Of a stretch of DNA of 40,274 bases, positions 18,004 to 26,348 are shown piece after piece (within the stretch, counting starts at the first letter, position 1; each line of letters begins with the position of its first letter). The DNA is from JADJLQ01 sp034439915. GTDB lineage: Bacteria; Bacteroidota; Bacteroidia; Chitinophagales; Saprospiraceae. The stretch spans positions 1 through 40,274 of the forward strand of contig JAWXBI010000144.1 in the NCBI GenBank assembly GCA_034439915.1, written 5' to 3'. Both the position numbers and the translations under genes were made by a program. Under the pieces are notes generated by a model. It worked only from the letters and a program-made list of their open reading frames with translations, searched no databases and had not been told where the DNA came from.

Positions 18004-18122
18004 AATGAAGGTTAAAATCAACCCAACCCGGGTTTCTGATTTTTTAGGAAAAAAGGCAGTTGAAGGTTAGTTTCAAGCCACTATTTTTTTAAATTCAACT
18101 TAAAGCTTAATACCTACCTTTG
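18004..18122 (+). promoter_or_regulatory. Divergent recN/lpxD control region with lpxD -7 box
   Basis: TACCTTTG at 18115-18122 matches the Bacteroidota -7 box and ends only 6 bases before the lpxD ATG, so the lpxD message may be leaderless or nearly so. Upstream are a perfect 10-base palindrome AACCCGGGTT (18025-18034) and a 9-base direct repeat TGAAGGTTA (18006-18014 and 18061-18069). These could bind a regulator shared with the divergent recN unit, which has the same TACCTTTG box. Confidence 0.5.
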
Positions 18123-18128
18123 TAAGTA

Positions 18129-19148
18129 ATGAAAACCAGTGCAAAGGAGTTAGCCGAGTTCCTCAATGCAACGATAGACGGTGACCCGGATATTGTGGTC
18201 ACCCATCCCAGCAAAATTGAAGAAGCCGGCCCCGGGAGCATTAGTTTTATTGGTAACCCCAAATATGAGCCATTTGCTTATACTACTCAGGCTTCTATTT
18301 TGGTTGTACCTCAGGAATTTAAAGCACAGAAACCTCTTCAGGCTACTTTATTGCGGGTCAATAATGTATACCAGAGCCTGGGTACCCTGCTGAGCAGATT
18401 TGAAACCAACGGGCACCCCGAAGGAATTTCTGTTTTATCCACTATTGATGCTACCGTAACTATCAGCCCCGATTTGGCTGTAGGTGCCTATACGGTTATT
18501 GAAAAAAACGTATCGATTGGTATCGGCACAAAAATTTATCCCCAGGTATACATCGGACACGATGTAGTCATTGGTAAGGGGTGTACCATTTACTCAGGGG
18601 TAAAAATCTACGCGGGCTGTCAGATCGGGGACCATTGTATCATCCACAGCAATTCGGTGATTGGCGGGGAAGGATTTGGGTTTTCAATGGATGAGAAAGG
18701 AGTATTTGAAAAAATTCCCCAACTGGGTAATGTTGTGATTGCAGATGATGTGGAGATTGGATCCGGTTGTACCATAGATCGCGCTACCCTTGGAAGTACC
18801 AAAATCGCCAGAGGGTGTAAACTGGATAATCTGATTCAGATCGCCCATAATGTGGAAATTGGGGAAAACACAGTCATCGCTGCACAGGCCGGTATAGCTG
18901 GCAGTTCCAAAATCGGGGCCAGATGTTTGATTGGAGGACAAGTAGGCATTGCAGGTCATATTCATATCCCGGATGGCACACAGATCCAGGCTCAAAGCGG
19001 GATTATGTCAGCACCTGAAGGCCCCAATCAAAAATTGTTTGGTTATCCGGCGATTTCATATAATGATTACTTAAGGGCTTATGCCATCTTCAGACAATTG
19101 CCGGACTTGGAGCAACGTTTAAGAAATCTGGAAAAAAATTCCAAATAG
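18129..19148 (+). CDS. lpxD: UDP-3-O-(3-hydroxyacyl)glucosamine N-acyltransferase
   Basis: LpxD adds the second 3-hydroxyacyl chain, onto the amino group of UDP-3-acyl-glucosamine, in the third step of lipid A synthesis in the cytosol. The 339 residues include the N-terminal uridine-binding domain (LAEFLNATIDGDPDI, then ISFIGNPKYE). A left-handed beta-helix of hexapeptide repeats follows (about 105-310), with catalytic His240 in IQIAHNVEIGENT, equivalent to E. coli His239. The C-terminal helix is YLRAYAIFRQLPDLEQRLRNLEK. It heads the order lpxD, lpxC/fabZ, lpxA seen in Bacteroidota; a 170-base gap with its own promoter box separates it from lpxC. Confidence 0.96.
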   Translation: MKTSAKELAEFLNATIDGDPDIVVTHPSKIEEAGPGSISFIGNPKYEPFAYTTQASILVVPQEFKAQKPLQATLLRVNNVYQSLGTLLSRFETNGHPEGISVLSTIDATVTISPDLAVGAYTVIEKNVSIGIGTKIYPQVYIGHDVVIGKGCTIYSGVKIYAGCQIGDHCIIHSNSVIGGEGFGFSMDEKGVFEKIPQLGNVVIADDVEIGSGCTIDRATLGSTKIARGCKLDNLIQIAHNVEIGENTVIAAQAGIAGSSKIGARCLIGGQVGIAGHIHIPDGTQIQAQSGIMSAPEGPNQKLFGYPAISYNDYLRAYAIFRQLPDLEQRLRNLEKNSK

Positions 19149-19218
19149 TGCTTTTTTTAATAAAATTTGATTTTTTGATCCCGAATAAACTTCTTGGAAA
19201 TCCTATTTTTTTTTAACT

Positions 19219-19318
19219 TAATTTTGCTTTTATTATAAGCAAATACAAATGGAGGGTTGTACGCACGAGGTATTGTTCGTATACCGGCTAATTTAAGCAA
19301 CCAGGTGAAAGTAGAGCA
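19219..19318 (+). promoter_or_regulatory. Promoter box and structured leader of lpxC/fabZ
   Basis: TAATTTTG at 19219-19226 matches the -7 box, with a TTG at 19194-19196 as a possible upstream element. The leader is about 90 bases and can fold: GGTTG (19255-19259) pairs with CAACC (19298-19302), and inside it GGTAT (19269-19273) pairs with ATACC (19281-19285). A smaller GCTT...AAGC hairpin sits at 19226-19240. I do not recognise a known riboswitch. Confidence 0.45.
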
Positions 19319-20719
19319 ATGAAACAGTGTACCTTAGAAAAAGATTGTATTTTTTATGGAGTTGGGTTGCATACCGGTAAAGTAGCGACAATGACGGTCA
19401 AGCCTGCTCCGGTCAACCATGGCATCCGTTTTCAGCGGATTGACCTTAAAGACAGTCCTATCCTGCCTGCCGAAGTCAGCAGGGTAATTTCTACCAACCG
19501 TGGAACCACCATCAAATCAGGTGATGCACAAATCAGCACCGTCGAACATATCATGTCTGCATTGGCGGGACTGGGCATCGATAACGTATTAATTGAAATT
19601 GACGGGCCGGAGGTGCCTATAATGGATGGTAGTTCCAAACCGTTTACCGATGTGTTTATGGCGGCCGGCCTTGCAAAACAGGAATTGGATAAAGATTATC
19701 TTGAATTGACGGAAACCGTGGCATTTAAGGATGAATTGAGCGGCACCGAACTGATCGCAGTACCTTCGGATAAATTTGAAGTGACGGCTATGATCGATTT
19801 CAGATCACCTTTTCTGGGCCAGCAATACGCTTCACTGAATGACCTTTCGGATTATGAAAAAGAAATTGCCCCCTGCCGCACCTTTGTTTTTCTTCGTGAA
19901 ATCGAGAAACTGGCCAATGAAAACCTCATCAAAGGCGGTGATTTAAATAATGCCATAGTCATAGTGGATCGTATGATGACACAGCCGGAACTGGATGACC
20001 TGGCGAAAAAACTCAATAAACCTTCCATCAAAGTTGAAAAAGAAGGTATACTCAACACCGTCGAATTGCAATTTTCCAACGAAGCGGCCAGGCACAAAGT
20101 ATTGGATATCATTGGAGACCTGGCATTGGTGGGCAAACCCATAAAAGCTAAAATCCTGGCCAACAAACCCGGACATACAGCGAATGTAGAATTTGCCAAA
20201 CTGTTGAAAAAAAAATATCATGAAAACAGAAAATTAAAGGGTAAGCCGGTCTATAATCCGGATGAACCCCCGTTAATGGATACTGAAAAAATTCAAACTT
20301 TATTACCTCACCGCCATCCTTTTTTGCTGATCGATAAAATCATTGAGCTGAGCGACCAGCATGTAGTCGGTGTCAAAAATGTCACCTTTACAGAATCCTG
20401 TTTTGCAGGTCATTTTCCCGGAAATCCGGTTTTTCCTGGTGTGCTTCAAATTGAAGCCCTTGCCCAGACCGGAGGAATCCTGGCTATATCCGTACAACCG
20501 GACCCGGGCAACTGGGATACTTATTTTATTAAAATCGATAATACCAAATTCAAGAACAAAGTAATGCCGGGGGATACCCTGATTTTGAAAATGGAATTGA
20601 TGTCCCCCATTCGAAGAGGAATTGTACAGATGTTAGGCACTGCTTATGTAGGTAACAAAATCGTCTCGGAAGGCGAACTGACCGCTCAAATCGTGAGAAG
20701 AGAATCAAACCCAATATAA
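19319..20719 (+). CDS. lpxC/fabZ: Bifunctional LpxC deacetylase / FabZ dehydratase
   Basis: This is one 466-residue protein with two enzymes. Residues 1-310 are LpxC, the zinc deacetylase that commits UDP-3-acyl-GlcNAc to lipid A: zinc ligands His77 (in STVEHIMSALAG), His259 and Asp263 (RHKVLDIIGD), and His286 in the active site. Residues about 320-466 are FabZ, the 3-hydroxyacyl-ACP dehydratase: LPHRHPFLLID (329-339) and GHFPGNPVFPGVLQIEA (364-380), with catalytic His365 and Glu379. The fusion is a known Bacteroidota and Chlorobi trait; it joins two enzymes that compete for or share 3-hydroxyacyl-ACP flux. All catalytic residues are present, so both halves should be active. Confidence 0.96.
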   Translation: MKQCTLEKDCIFYGVGLHTGKVATMTVKPAPVNHGIRFQRIDLKDSPILPAEVSRVISTNRGTTIKSGDAQISTVEHIMSALAGLGIDNVLIEIDGPEVPIMDGSSKPFTDVFMAAGLAKQELDKDYLELTETVAFKDELSGTELIAVPSDKFEVTAMIDFRSPFLGQQYASLNDLSDYEKEIAPCRTFVFLREIEKLANENLIKGGDLNNAIVIVDRMMTQPELDDLAKKLNKPSIKVEKEGILNTVELQFSNEAARHKVLDIIGDLALVGKPIKAKILANKPGHTANVEFAKLLKKKYHENRKLKGKPVYNPDEPPLMDTEKIQTLLPHRHPFLLIDKIIELSDQHVVGVKNVTFTESCFAGHFPGNPVFPGVLQIEALAQTGGILAISVQPDPGNWDTYFIKIDNTKFKNKVMPGDTLILKMELMSPIRRGIVQMLGTAYVGNKIVSEGELTAQIVRRESNPI

Positions 20720-20720
20720 C

Positions 20721-21536
20721 ATGGAAGTATTAACCCAATACCAACTCAGCGTAGTCCATCCCCATGCACGAATTGGTAAGAATGTACACATCTCCCCGTT
20801 TGTCACGATTGAAGGTGATGTTGAAATTGGTGATAATACCTGGATCGGGCCCAATGCCTGCATCTTAAATGGAACCCGTTTGGGTGAAAACTGTAAAGTG
20901 TTCCCGGGCGCTGTGATTGGGGCCATTCCCCAGGACCTTAAATACAAGGGTGAAGAATCGGTATTGGAAATTGGAAATAATGTAACCATCCGCGAATATT
21001 GTACCCTCAACCGGGGCACTAAAGCCAACTGGACAACTACCATTAAAGATAACTGCCTGTTGATGGCCTATGTGCATGTTGCCCATGATTGTATGCTGGA
21101 AGAACATGTTATCCTGGCCAACAATGTCACGCTTGCAGGACATATTCACATCGGCAAATACGCTGTTTTAGGCGGCCTGACGGCGGTGCACCAGTATGTC
21201 AAAATCGGAGATCATGCCATGATTGGTGGCGGCTCTTTGGTAAGAAAAGATGTTCCTCCCTTTGTCAAAGCTGCCCGTGAACCAATCTCTTATGCCGGCA
21301 TTAATGCTATAGGGCTTAAAAGAAGGGGTTTCTCTTCCGAATCCATCAAGATCATCCAGGACAGTTACCGTTTGTTGTTTGTGAAAGGGAATAATACTAC
21401 TCAAGCATTGGTGATGATTGAAAAGCTGATCCCGGCTTCCCCTGAAAAAAATAGAATATTAGAATTCATCAAAGGTTCTGAACGCGGGATTATGAAGGGA
21501 TTCCGCCAGATCAACGGGAATGGAAATAGAGATTGA
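20721..21536 (+). CDS. lpxA: Acyl-ACP--UDP-N-acetylglucosamine O-acyltransferase
   Basis: LpxA performs the first lipid A step, adding a 3-hydroxyacyl chain to UDP-GlcNAc. The 271-residue protein has a left-handed beta-helix of hexapeptide repeats (about 12-195), with catalytic His122 in VHVAHDCMLEEHV (E. coli His125) and the family blocks GAIPQDLKYKGEES and REYCTLNRGT. The C-terminal helical domain begins about residue 200 with INAIGLKRRGFS. It starts just after the lpxC/fabZ stop with one base between, and its last 17 bases overlap the ABC ATPase gene, so all three are probably in one transcript. Confidence 0.96.
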   Translation: MEVLTQYQLSVVHPHARIGKNVHISPFVTIEGDVEIGDNTWIGPNACILNGTRLGENCKVFPGAVIGAIPQDLKYKGEESVLEIGNNVTIREYCTLNRGTKANWTTTIKDNCLLMAYVHVAHDCMLEEHVILANNVTLAGHIHIGKYAVLGGLTAVHQYVKIGDHAMIGGGSLVRKDVPPFVKAAREPISYAGINAIGLKRRGFSSESIKIIQDSYRLLFVKGNNTTQALVMIEKLIPASPEKNRILEFIKGSERGIMKGFRQINGNGNRD

Positions 21537-22137
21537 CCAGATATCCAAACGATTTCAGCACGGTTGGGTTTTTAAGAACCTGAGTCATCAATTCAAATCG
21601 GATGGTATGTACGGAATTGCCGGCCGGAACGGAAGCGGCAAATCGACTTTTCTGAAAATTATTTCCGGTCTGCTGACCCCAACTTCTGGAACCATCCGGT
21701 ATGCCAACACAACACATACTGTATTGAGGGAAACTATATACCAATACATCAATATCGCAGCGCCTTATATCGATCTGATTGAAGAGTTCACCCTGGAAGA
21801 AATGGTTCAATTTCACATGCAATTCAGAAAAACAAACTTTAAACAAGCCGGAGACTGGATCGAATTAATGGAACTAAAAGCGGCTTCTAAACGATTATTA
21901 AATCATTTTTCTTCCGGTATGAAACAACGGGTTAGATTAGCACTGGCCTTATATTCACCAGGGGAAATTTTAATCCTTGATGAACCTACCTCAAATCTGG
22001 ATGAAGACGCTAAAGCCTGGTTTTTTAATCACCTGGAATTGCAAAAAAGACATAAAACCGTCCTGATAGCGTCCAACGAAAAAGAAGATTTTAAATTTTG
22101 TTCTGAGATCCTTCGACTGGATACAGCGACTCCTTGA
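21520..22137 (+). CDS. Stand-alone ABC transporter ATPase overlapping lpxA
   Basis: The 205-residue protein is a single ABC nucleotide-binding domain with Walker A GRNGSGKST, signature HFSSGMKQRVRLA in place of LSGGQ, and Walker B ILILDEPTSNLDED. The H-loop, usually a histidine after the last strand, reads LIASNEKED, so the switch histidine is missing. No membrane partner is encoded nearby. Overlap with lpxA by 17 bases suggests coupling to lipid A synthesis, but the cargo and partner are unknown. Its 3' end also overlaps the end of the opposing merR gene by 47 bases. A role in lipid or envelope export is only an inference from position. Confidence 0.85.
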   Translation: MEIEIDQISKRFQHGWVFKNLSHQFKSDGMYGIAGRNGSGKSTFLKIISGLLTPTSGTIRYANTTHTVLRETIYQYINIAAPYIDLIEEFTLEEMVQFHMQFRKTNFKQAGDWIELMELKAASKRLLNHFSSGMKQRVRLALALYSPGEILILDEPTSNLDEDAKAWFFNHLELQKRHKTVLIASNEKEDFKFCSEILRLDTATP

Positions 22138-22453
22138 AACGAAGGAGTTCATTTTTAAGATGGATCAATTTATGGAGGACGGCTTGTTTTTGTTTAAGCA
22201 GGTCCTTGTTTTGACGGATCTCATTTTTAGCCCCTTCTATTGTAAAACCCCGGTTTTTAACCAGGTCAAAAATGAGCTGCAATTGTTCAATATTTTCTTT
22301 GGTAAAACGCCGGTCTCCTTTACTGTTCTTATGTGGTTTAAGAATGGTGAACTCAGACTCCCAATACCGGATTAAAGATTTAGAAACCCCAAAAAGATCA
22401 GCTACTTCACCAATGCTATAATAGAGCTTTTCATCTTTAAACACAGACAGCAT
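22091..22453 (-). CDS. MerR-family transcriptional regulator
   Basis: The 120-residue protein has an N-terminal winged helix-turn-helix of the MerR type (YYSIGEVADLFGVSKSLIRYWESEF, about 11-35), followed by the wing residues DRRFTKENIEQL and a helical second half (about 60-110) likely to form the dimer coiled coil. No cysteine cluster or effector domain is seen, as in the short MerR proteins common in Bacteroidota. It overlaps tail to tail with the ABC ATPase gene. A TAATTTTG box lies 36 bases upstream of its start. Targets cannot be deduced. Confidence 0.85.
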   Translation of the reverse strand: MLSVFKDEKLYYSIGEVADLFGVSKSLIRYWESEFTILKPHKNSKGDRRFTKENIEQLQLIFDLVKNRGFTIEGAKNEIRQNKDLLKQKQAVLHKLIHLKNELLRFKESLYPVEGSQNKI

Positions 22454-22488
22454 TTCCAGGTATTAACGGTTTCGGTAAAATTCTAGTA

Positions 22489-22496
22489 CAAAATTA
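22489..22496 (-). promoter_or_regulatory. -7 promoter box for the merR gene
   Basis: TAATTTTG on the minus strand matches TAnnTTTG and sits 36 bases before the merR ATG. No clear TTTG element is seen at the usual distance. Confidence 0.4.
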
Positions 22497-22555
22497 CAAT
22501 CTAATGTAATACTAATTTATGGTTAATCAATCAGTGCAGGATCGGTGTCCAACCA

Positions 22556-23989
22556 TTAGCCATTAGCCAGTGATTGCTGGATTTGCTGAATATTACATTC
22601 GGGATATCTTTTTTTGATTTCACCCAGGAAAAAACCCATTAATTTTTTCTTCCCGGATTTAAACGCCTGAGCTTCGTCCGGATAGGCTTCAAAAACTTCT
22701 GCAATGACCCGGTCCGGGTCCACCGGACTGGACGACTCCAATTTTGAGCTGAGCAGGGTTGGAAGCGAAACTGAACTATCCTGAAGCGCTTTAGTCCAGA
22801 GTGGGACGGCTTGATCAATCCTGATTTGTTTGCTCTCCATGGCTATTAATAAACCGCGTAAGGAATCCTGATCAATTGTCAAATCCTGTAACTGAATTTG
22901 GTTTTCTTTCAAATAAGGCAAAATAGTCTGAATGACCCAATTGGCAGCTATTTTATTCAAGGTTGGATGATTCTTAGTGAGGTCAAGATAGTATTCGACC
23001 GTTTCTTTTTGGTCAATTAAAACCTGAATATCCTCCACGGACAGCTTTTTATCTTCTCTCAATAATTTATAAAATTGCCCTGGAAGGATGGGTTGCGTAT
23101 TTTGCCAGATTTCTATTTGTTTTACACCAATCAGCAAAGGTGGAAGATCTGGGTCTGGAAAATATCGGTAATCGTGTGCGCTTTCTTTTTGGCGGAGAGG
23201 GTTCGTCATTCCGGTCTCAGGATTAAATTGCATGGTTTGCCGGACTACTTTCTGCCCGGATTCCCAAAGGGCAATCTGCCGCTTTGCTTCATATTCCAGG
23301 GCCCTGCGGGCAAACCGACGGGAGTTTACATTTTTTATCTCGCAGCGTTCACGCAATTCCTCCGATCCTCCTGGTCGCACTGAAACATTGATATCGCAGC
23401 GCATAGACCCTTCTTCCATATTGGCATCTGAAATATCCAGGTACCGGACCAGCCTTTGCAAATCGGTTAAAAACAAGCTTACTTCTTCGGCATTCCGGAA
23501 ATCCGGTTCAGTAACCATCTCCAGCAAGGGTACTCCTGCCCGGTTGAGGTCAATTCCTGACCACACCGGGTCATTGTCATGAACCGATTTACCGGCATCT
23601 TCTTCCATATGGATATGATGCAGACGAATGGTTTTCACTCCGGCTGAAGTAAGGACCCCCGCATGGCCGCCCAGACATACCGGACTGGCTTGTTGAGAAA
23701 TCTGATAACCTTTCGGCAGGTCAGGATAAAAATATTGTTTACGCTCAAAATAGGAGGAAGGATTGATTTCGCAGCCCATAGCCAGACCGAGCCGGACCGC
23801 TGCTTCAAGTTGCCTGGAGTTTGGCCTGGGCAAGGTCCCGGGATGAGCCAATGATATCGCACTGGTCTGCGTATTGGGAGCGGTAGAAAATTTGGCCTCA
23901 TCGGAACAAAACGCTTTGGATTCCGTATTGAGTTGGATGTGAATTTCAAGGCCAATGACCGTTTCCCAGGAACTTGCGGATGAATTCAT
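22556..23989 (-). CDS. gatB: Asp-tRNA(Asn)/Glu-tRNA(Gln) amidotransferase subunit B
   Basis: GatB is the kinase/tRNA-binding subunit of the GatCAB complex that turns mischarged Glu-tRNA(Gln) or Asp-tRNA(Asn) into the correct amide form. The 477 residues match the normal length. It has the start VIGLEIHIQLNTESKAFC, the motif YPDLPKGYQISQ, the HHIHMEEDAGKS and DLNRAGVPLLEMVTEPDF blocks, RCDINVSVRPGG, the catalytic-region sequence RYFPDPDLPPL, and a C-terminal helical YqeY-like domain (about 330-477). gatA and gatC are not in the window. It is 18 bases downstream of the DUF3667 gene on the same strand. Confidence 0.96.
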   Translation of the reverse strand: MNSSASSWETVIGLEIHIQLNTESKAFCSDEAKFSTAPNTQTSAISLAHPGTLPRPNSRQLEAAVRLGLAMGCEINPSSYFERKQYFYPDLPKGYQISQQASPVCLGGHAGVLTSAGVKTIRLHHIHMEEDAGKSVHDNDPVWSGIDLNRAGVPLLEMVTEPDFRNAEEVSLFLTDLQRLVRYLDISDANMEEGSMRCDINVSVRPGGSEELRERCEIKNVNSRRFARRALEYEAKRQIALWESGQKVVRQTMQFNPETGMTNPLRQKESAHDYRYFPDPDLPPLLIGVKQIEIWQNTQPILPGQFYKLLREDKKLSVEDIQVLIDQKETVEYYLDLTKNHPTLNKIAANWVIQTILPYLKENQIQLQDLTIDQDSLRGLLIAMESKQIRIDQAVPLWTKALQDSSVSLPTLLSSKLESSSPVDPDRVIAEVFEAYPDEAQAFKSGKKKLMGFFLGEIKKRYPECNIQQIQQSLANG

Positions 23990-24007
23990 TTAAAAAGGAT
24001 GTCGTAT

Positions 24008-25015
24008 TTAATAAAAACCAAAACTTATAATGGCAGTCAACAGCAATAAAAAGGCAAATAAAAAAATATACGTTATGCCCATAGTAAAAAACTTAAGCAA
24101 CGATTTTATTAACCCCTGCTGATAATACCTGACCCAGGCCACTATGCCATAAAAAATAACCAACAGCATCACCGGCCACCAGACGATTGTCAGGTAATTT
24201 CTGAATAAAATGACCAGCAGCGAAACCACTAAAAAAGCGAAAGCATGCCAATGATATAAAAAAAACAAATGTTCAATATAATACCGCTTTCTTCTCAAAA
24301 ACAGCAGCTTCATAAAAAAGGCCAGGAGCGGAATCAATATTATCATCATCCAGCTGATATTGCCCAGCACATATTGAATCATGCCTTTGGGGTCCAGGGA
24401 AAATTTTTGGCTTTGTCTGAACAAAAGCCTAGTCCAATAGTCTGTAATCTTATATTTGGCTGCTAGCGAATCATTAGACAATAATATTACATCTTCGGGG
24501 GAAACCCCATCAAATTTTAAGAATGATATTTGACGCTTTTTGCCGCTGTCTGGTTCAGCTGAAGGGGACCGGTCAATATCAAACCAGGTCGCCACGCTGT
24601 CCATTGCCCGGATGGATATCTGATCCTGGTGTGTTAAGCTCAGACTATCGAGGGTCTGGCTCATGTTGTGTTTATTGAGGATCCCATTGGTTGTTTCACT
24701 GACTTCCCGGAAGATATCATTGTACGGGATCAAACTACCGACAATCCCCAGGTGGAGCACCAACAGCACAAAAAACAATCTTAAAGGGTGATAATACTTT
24801 TTTCTGAAACCATTAAAATAATCCAGCGTAAGCTGACCAGGAATAAATATCCTTCTCAAGGTCCTCAGGAAGGTCGTTTCGAGGGCAAATACATGATCCA
24901 ATAAATCGTGAATGTATTCTTTAATGGTCAGTTTCCCAGGGCCAAATCTCTGACCACAGAAGGAACAAAAAGCCGCATCAGTGGTTTCGACGTATTTACA
25001 ATTAGGGCAGACCAT
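24008..25015 (-). CDS. DUF3667 membrane protein with N-terminal zinc ribbon
   Basis: The 335-residue protein begins with a zinc ribbon (Cys3, Cys6, Cys17, Cys20 in CSFCGQ). A conserved block follows in which a helix precedes RRIFIPGQLTLDYFNGFRKK (54-73) and YYHPLRLFF, typical of DUF3667. Hydrophobic segments lie near 76-95, 215-237, 245-268, 270-293 and 309-335. The function of the family is not established. It is transcribed toward gatB with an 18-base gap, probably from the TATCTTTG box just upstream. Co-transcription with gatB looks positional rather than functional. Confidence 0.75.
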   Translation of the reverse strand: MVCPNCKYVETTDAAFCSFCGQRFGPGKLTIKEYIHDLLDHVFALETTFLRTLRRIFIPGQLTLDYFNGFRKKYYHPLRLFFVLLVLHLGIVGSLIPYNDIFREVSETTNGILNKHNMSQTLDSLSLTHQDQISIRAMDSVATWFDIDRSPSAEPDSGKKRQISFLKFDGVSPEDVILLSNDSLAAKYKITDYWTRLLFRQSQKFSLDPKGMIQYVLGNISWMMIILIPLLAFFMKLLFLRRKRYYIEHLFFLYHWHAFAFLVVSLLVILFRNYLTIVWWPVMLLVIFYGIVAWVRYYQQGLIKSLLKFFTMGITYIFLFAFLLLLTAIISFGFY

Positions 25016-25026
25016 CTTAGGTCAGC

Positions 25027-25034
25027 CAAAGATA
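25027..25034 (-). promoter_or_regulatory. -7 promoter box for DUF3667-gatB
   Basis: TATCTTTG on the minus strand matches TAnnTTTG and ends 11 bases before the ATG, giving a very short leader. It lies in the 58-base gap after the M23 peptidase gene. Confidence 0.45.
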
Positions 25035-25073
25035 ACAAAGCTTTTTAGGTTTAACTTTCAGGGGATGATGTCC

Positions 25074-26063
25074 TCAATCCAGGGACTGGTTCTGCTGTTC
25101 TGACATCTTCACCAATTCCTGATATTCAGATGGAGTCAGGTTGTCTAAACAAAAATTGATGGGGTTGATTGCTGTTCCTTTATAACGAACTTCATAGTGG
25201 CAATGCGGGGCGGTGGAGGTGCCGGTGCTGCCGATGACACCTATTGGATTTCCTTTTTTCAACTCCTGACCGACTTTAACATCGATCCTGTCCATGTGGG
25301 CATAAAGTGTGACATATCCATATCCATGATCTACTTTGACGCATTTGCCATAGCCTGAATAATTGCTTTCAATATCCACAACCTTACCATTGCCCGTCAC
25401 CTGAATAGGGGTGCCTTTGGGGGCTGAAAAATCTATCCCGGCATGAATTTTTACGATTTTATGGATAGGGTGTAAACGCATACCGAATCCGGACAAAAAT
25501 CGGAGTCCTTTATTGAGTTTGTCCACCCTCACCGGTTTGATAGAGGGGATGGAAGCAAGCATTTCTTCTTTGTGCGAAGCTACCTCCTGCAGCTTGTCAA
25601 GGGATTTAGACTGCATCACCAGTTGTCTTTCCAGTTGTTCCATTTTCTGAGACGTGCGGCCAACGAGCTCACCTGAAGTAGGAAGGTTTCTGAAATCGTC
25701 ATAAAGATCATGTCCGCCTTTACCACCATTCCAAATGTCTTCATCGATCGGATCCATACCAACCAACTGGCGATGGACATCGGCATCTCGTTGCTGGATA
25801 TTAGTTAACGCTTTAGACATCAGTTCGAGTTGATCCGACATGATCGCGTAATGATCTTTGACGGTTTCCAATTCTTTGATCAGAATTTTTTCATTAGGAG
25901 ACGGCAGGTATTTGTGAAAAATAAAAAATACGATCAATCCACTGACCAGGGCGGTCGATAAAAAAGAAAATATTCTAAATAGCTTAACATTGATGCCTTC
26001 AACTGCCTTTTCAAATTGTAAGGTGTGTTGATTGTATACGTATTTTGTAGGTTTTCCTGCCAT
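25074..26063 (-). CDS. Membrane-anchored M23-family metallopeptidase
   Basis: The 329-residue protein is a LytM/M23 zinc endopeptidase acting on peptidoglycan cross-links in the periplasm. One membrane segment spans about residues 32-50, with the short N-terminus inside the cell. A coiled-coil region follows (about 58-170), then the M23 domain with GFGMRLHPIHKIVKIHAGID (His207 and Asp211), YAHMD (His256) and HCHYEV (His287, His289). All zinc ligands and catalytic residues are present, so it should be active and not a LytM activator. It diverges from alaS across a 285-base gap. Confidence 0.9.
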   Translation of the reverse strand: MAGKPTKYVYNQHTLQFEKAVEGINVKLFRIFSFLSTALVSGLIVFFIFHKYLPSPNEKILIKELETVKDHYAIMSDQLELMSKALTNIQQRDADVHRQLVGMDPIDEDIWNGGKGGHDLYDDFRNLPTSGELVGRTSQKMEQLERQLVMQSKSLDKLQEVASHKEEMLASIPSIKPVRVDKLNKGLRFLSGFGMRLHPIHKIVKIHAGIDFSAPKGTPIQVTGNGKVVDIESNYSGYGKCVKVDHGYGYVTLYAHMDRIDVKVGQELKKGNPIGVIGSTGTSTAPHCHYEVRYKGTAINPINFCLDNLTPSEYQELVKMSEQQNQSLD

Positions 26064-26348
26064 AACTTATCTGAGCATTTAATAATAAGTAAACAAAATC
26101 AATTCTAGCTGGAACAAAACAAGATCAAGGGATCAGGTAATGCAACAATGTTCTGGCGGGATTATGGTTTGTAAATGTAATTAAGATAACTCAATTGACC
26201 AAATCTGAAGTATATAGAAAACGGTTTTTAATATATTTGATTTCAACGCATGTGTAAATTATTGGCGGGCTTTTTTCCTGCGAAACTTGTCCTGCAACTG
26301 TGATCCTCCTTGTTTATTTTTGTGGCTTTATTCAACCAGATCAAAGAC
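26064..26348 (+). promoter_or_regulatory. Divergent M23/alaS intergenic region with alaS -7 box
   Basis: The region holds TATTTTTG at 26315-26322, matching TAnnTTTG, 26 bases before the alaS ATG at 26349. I found no exact TAnnTTTG on the minus strand for the peptidase gene. A TTG at 26287-26289 is somewhat too far upstream to be a convincing partner element. The rest is AT-rich with no visible repeat. Confidence 0.45.
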
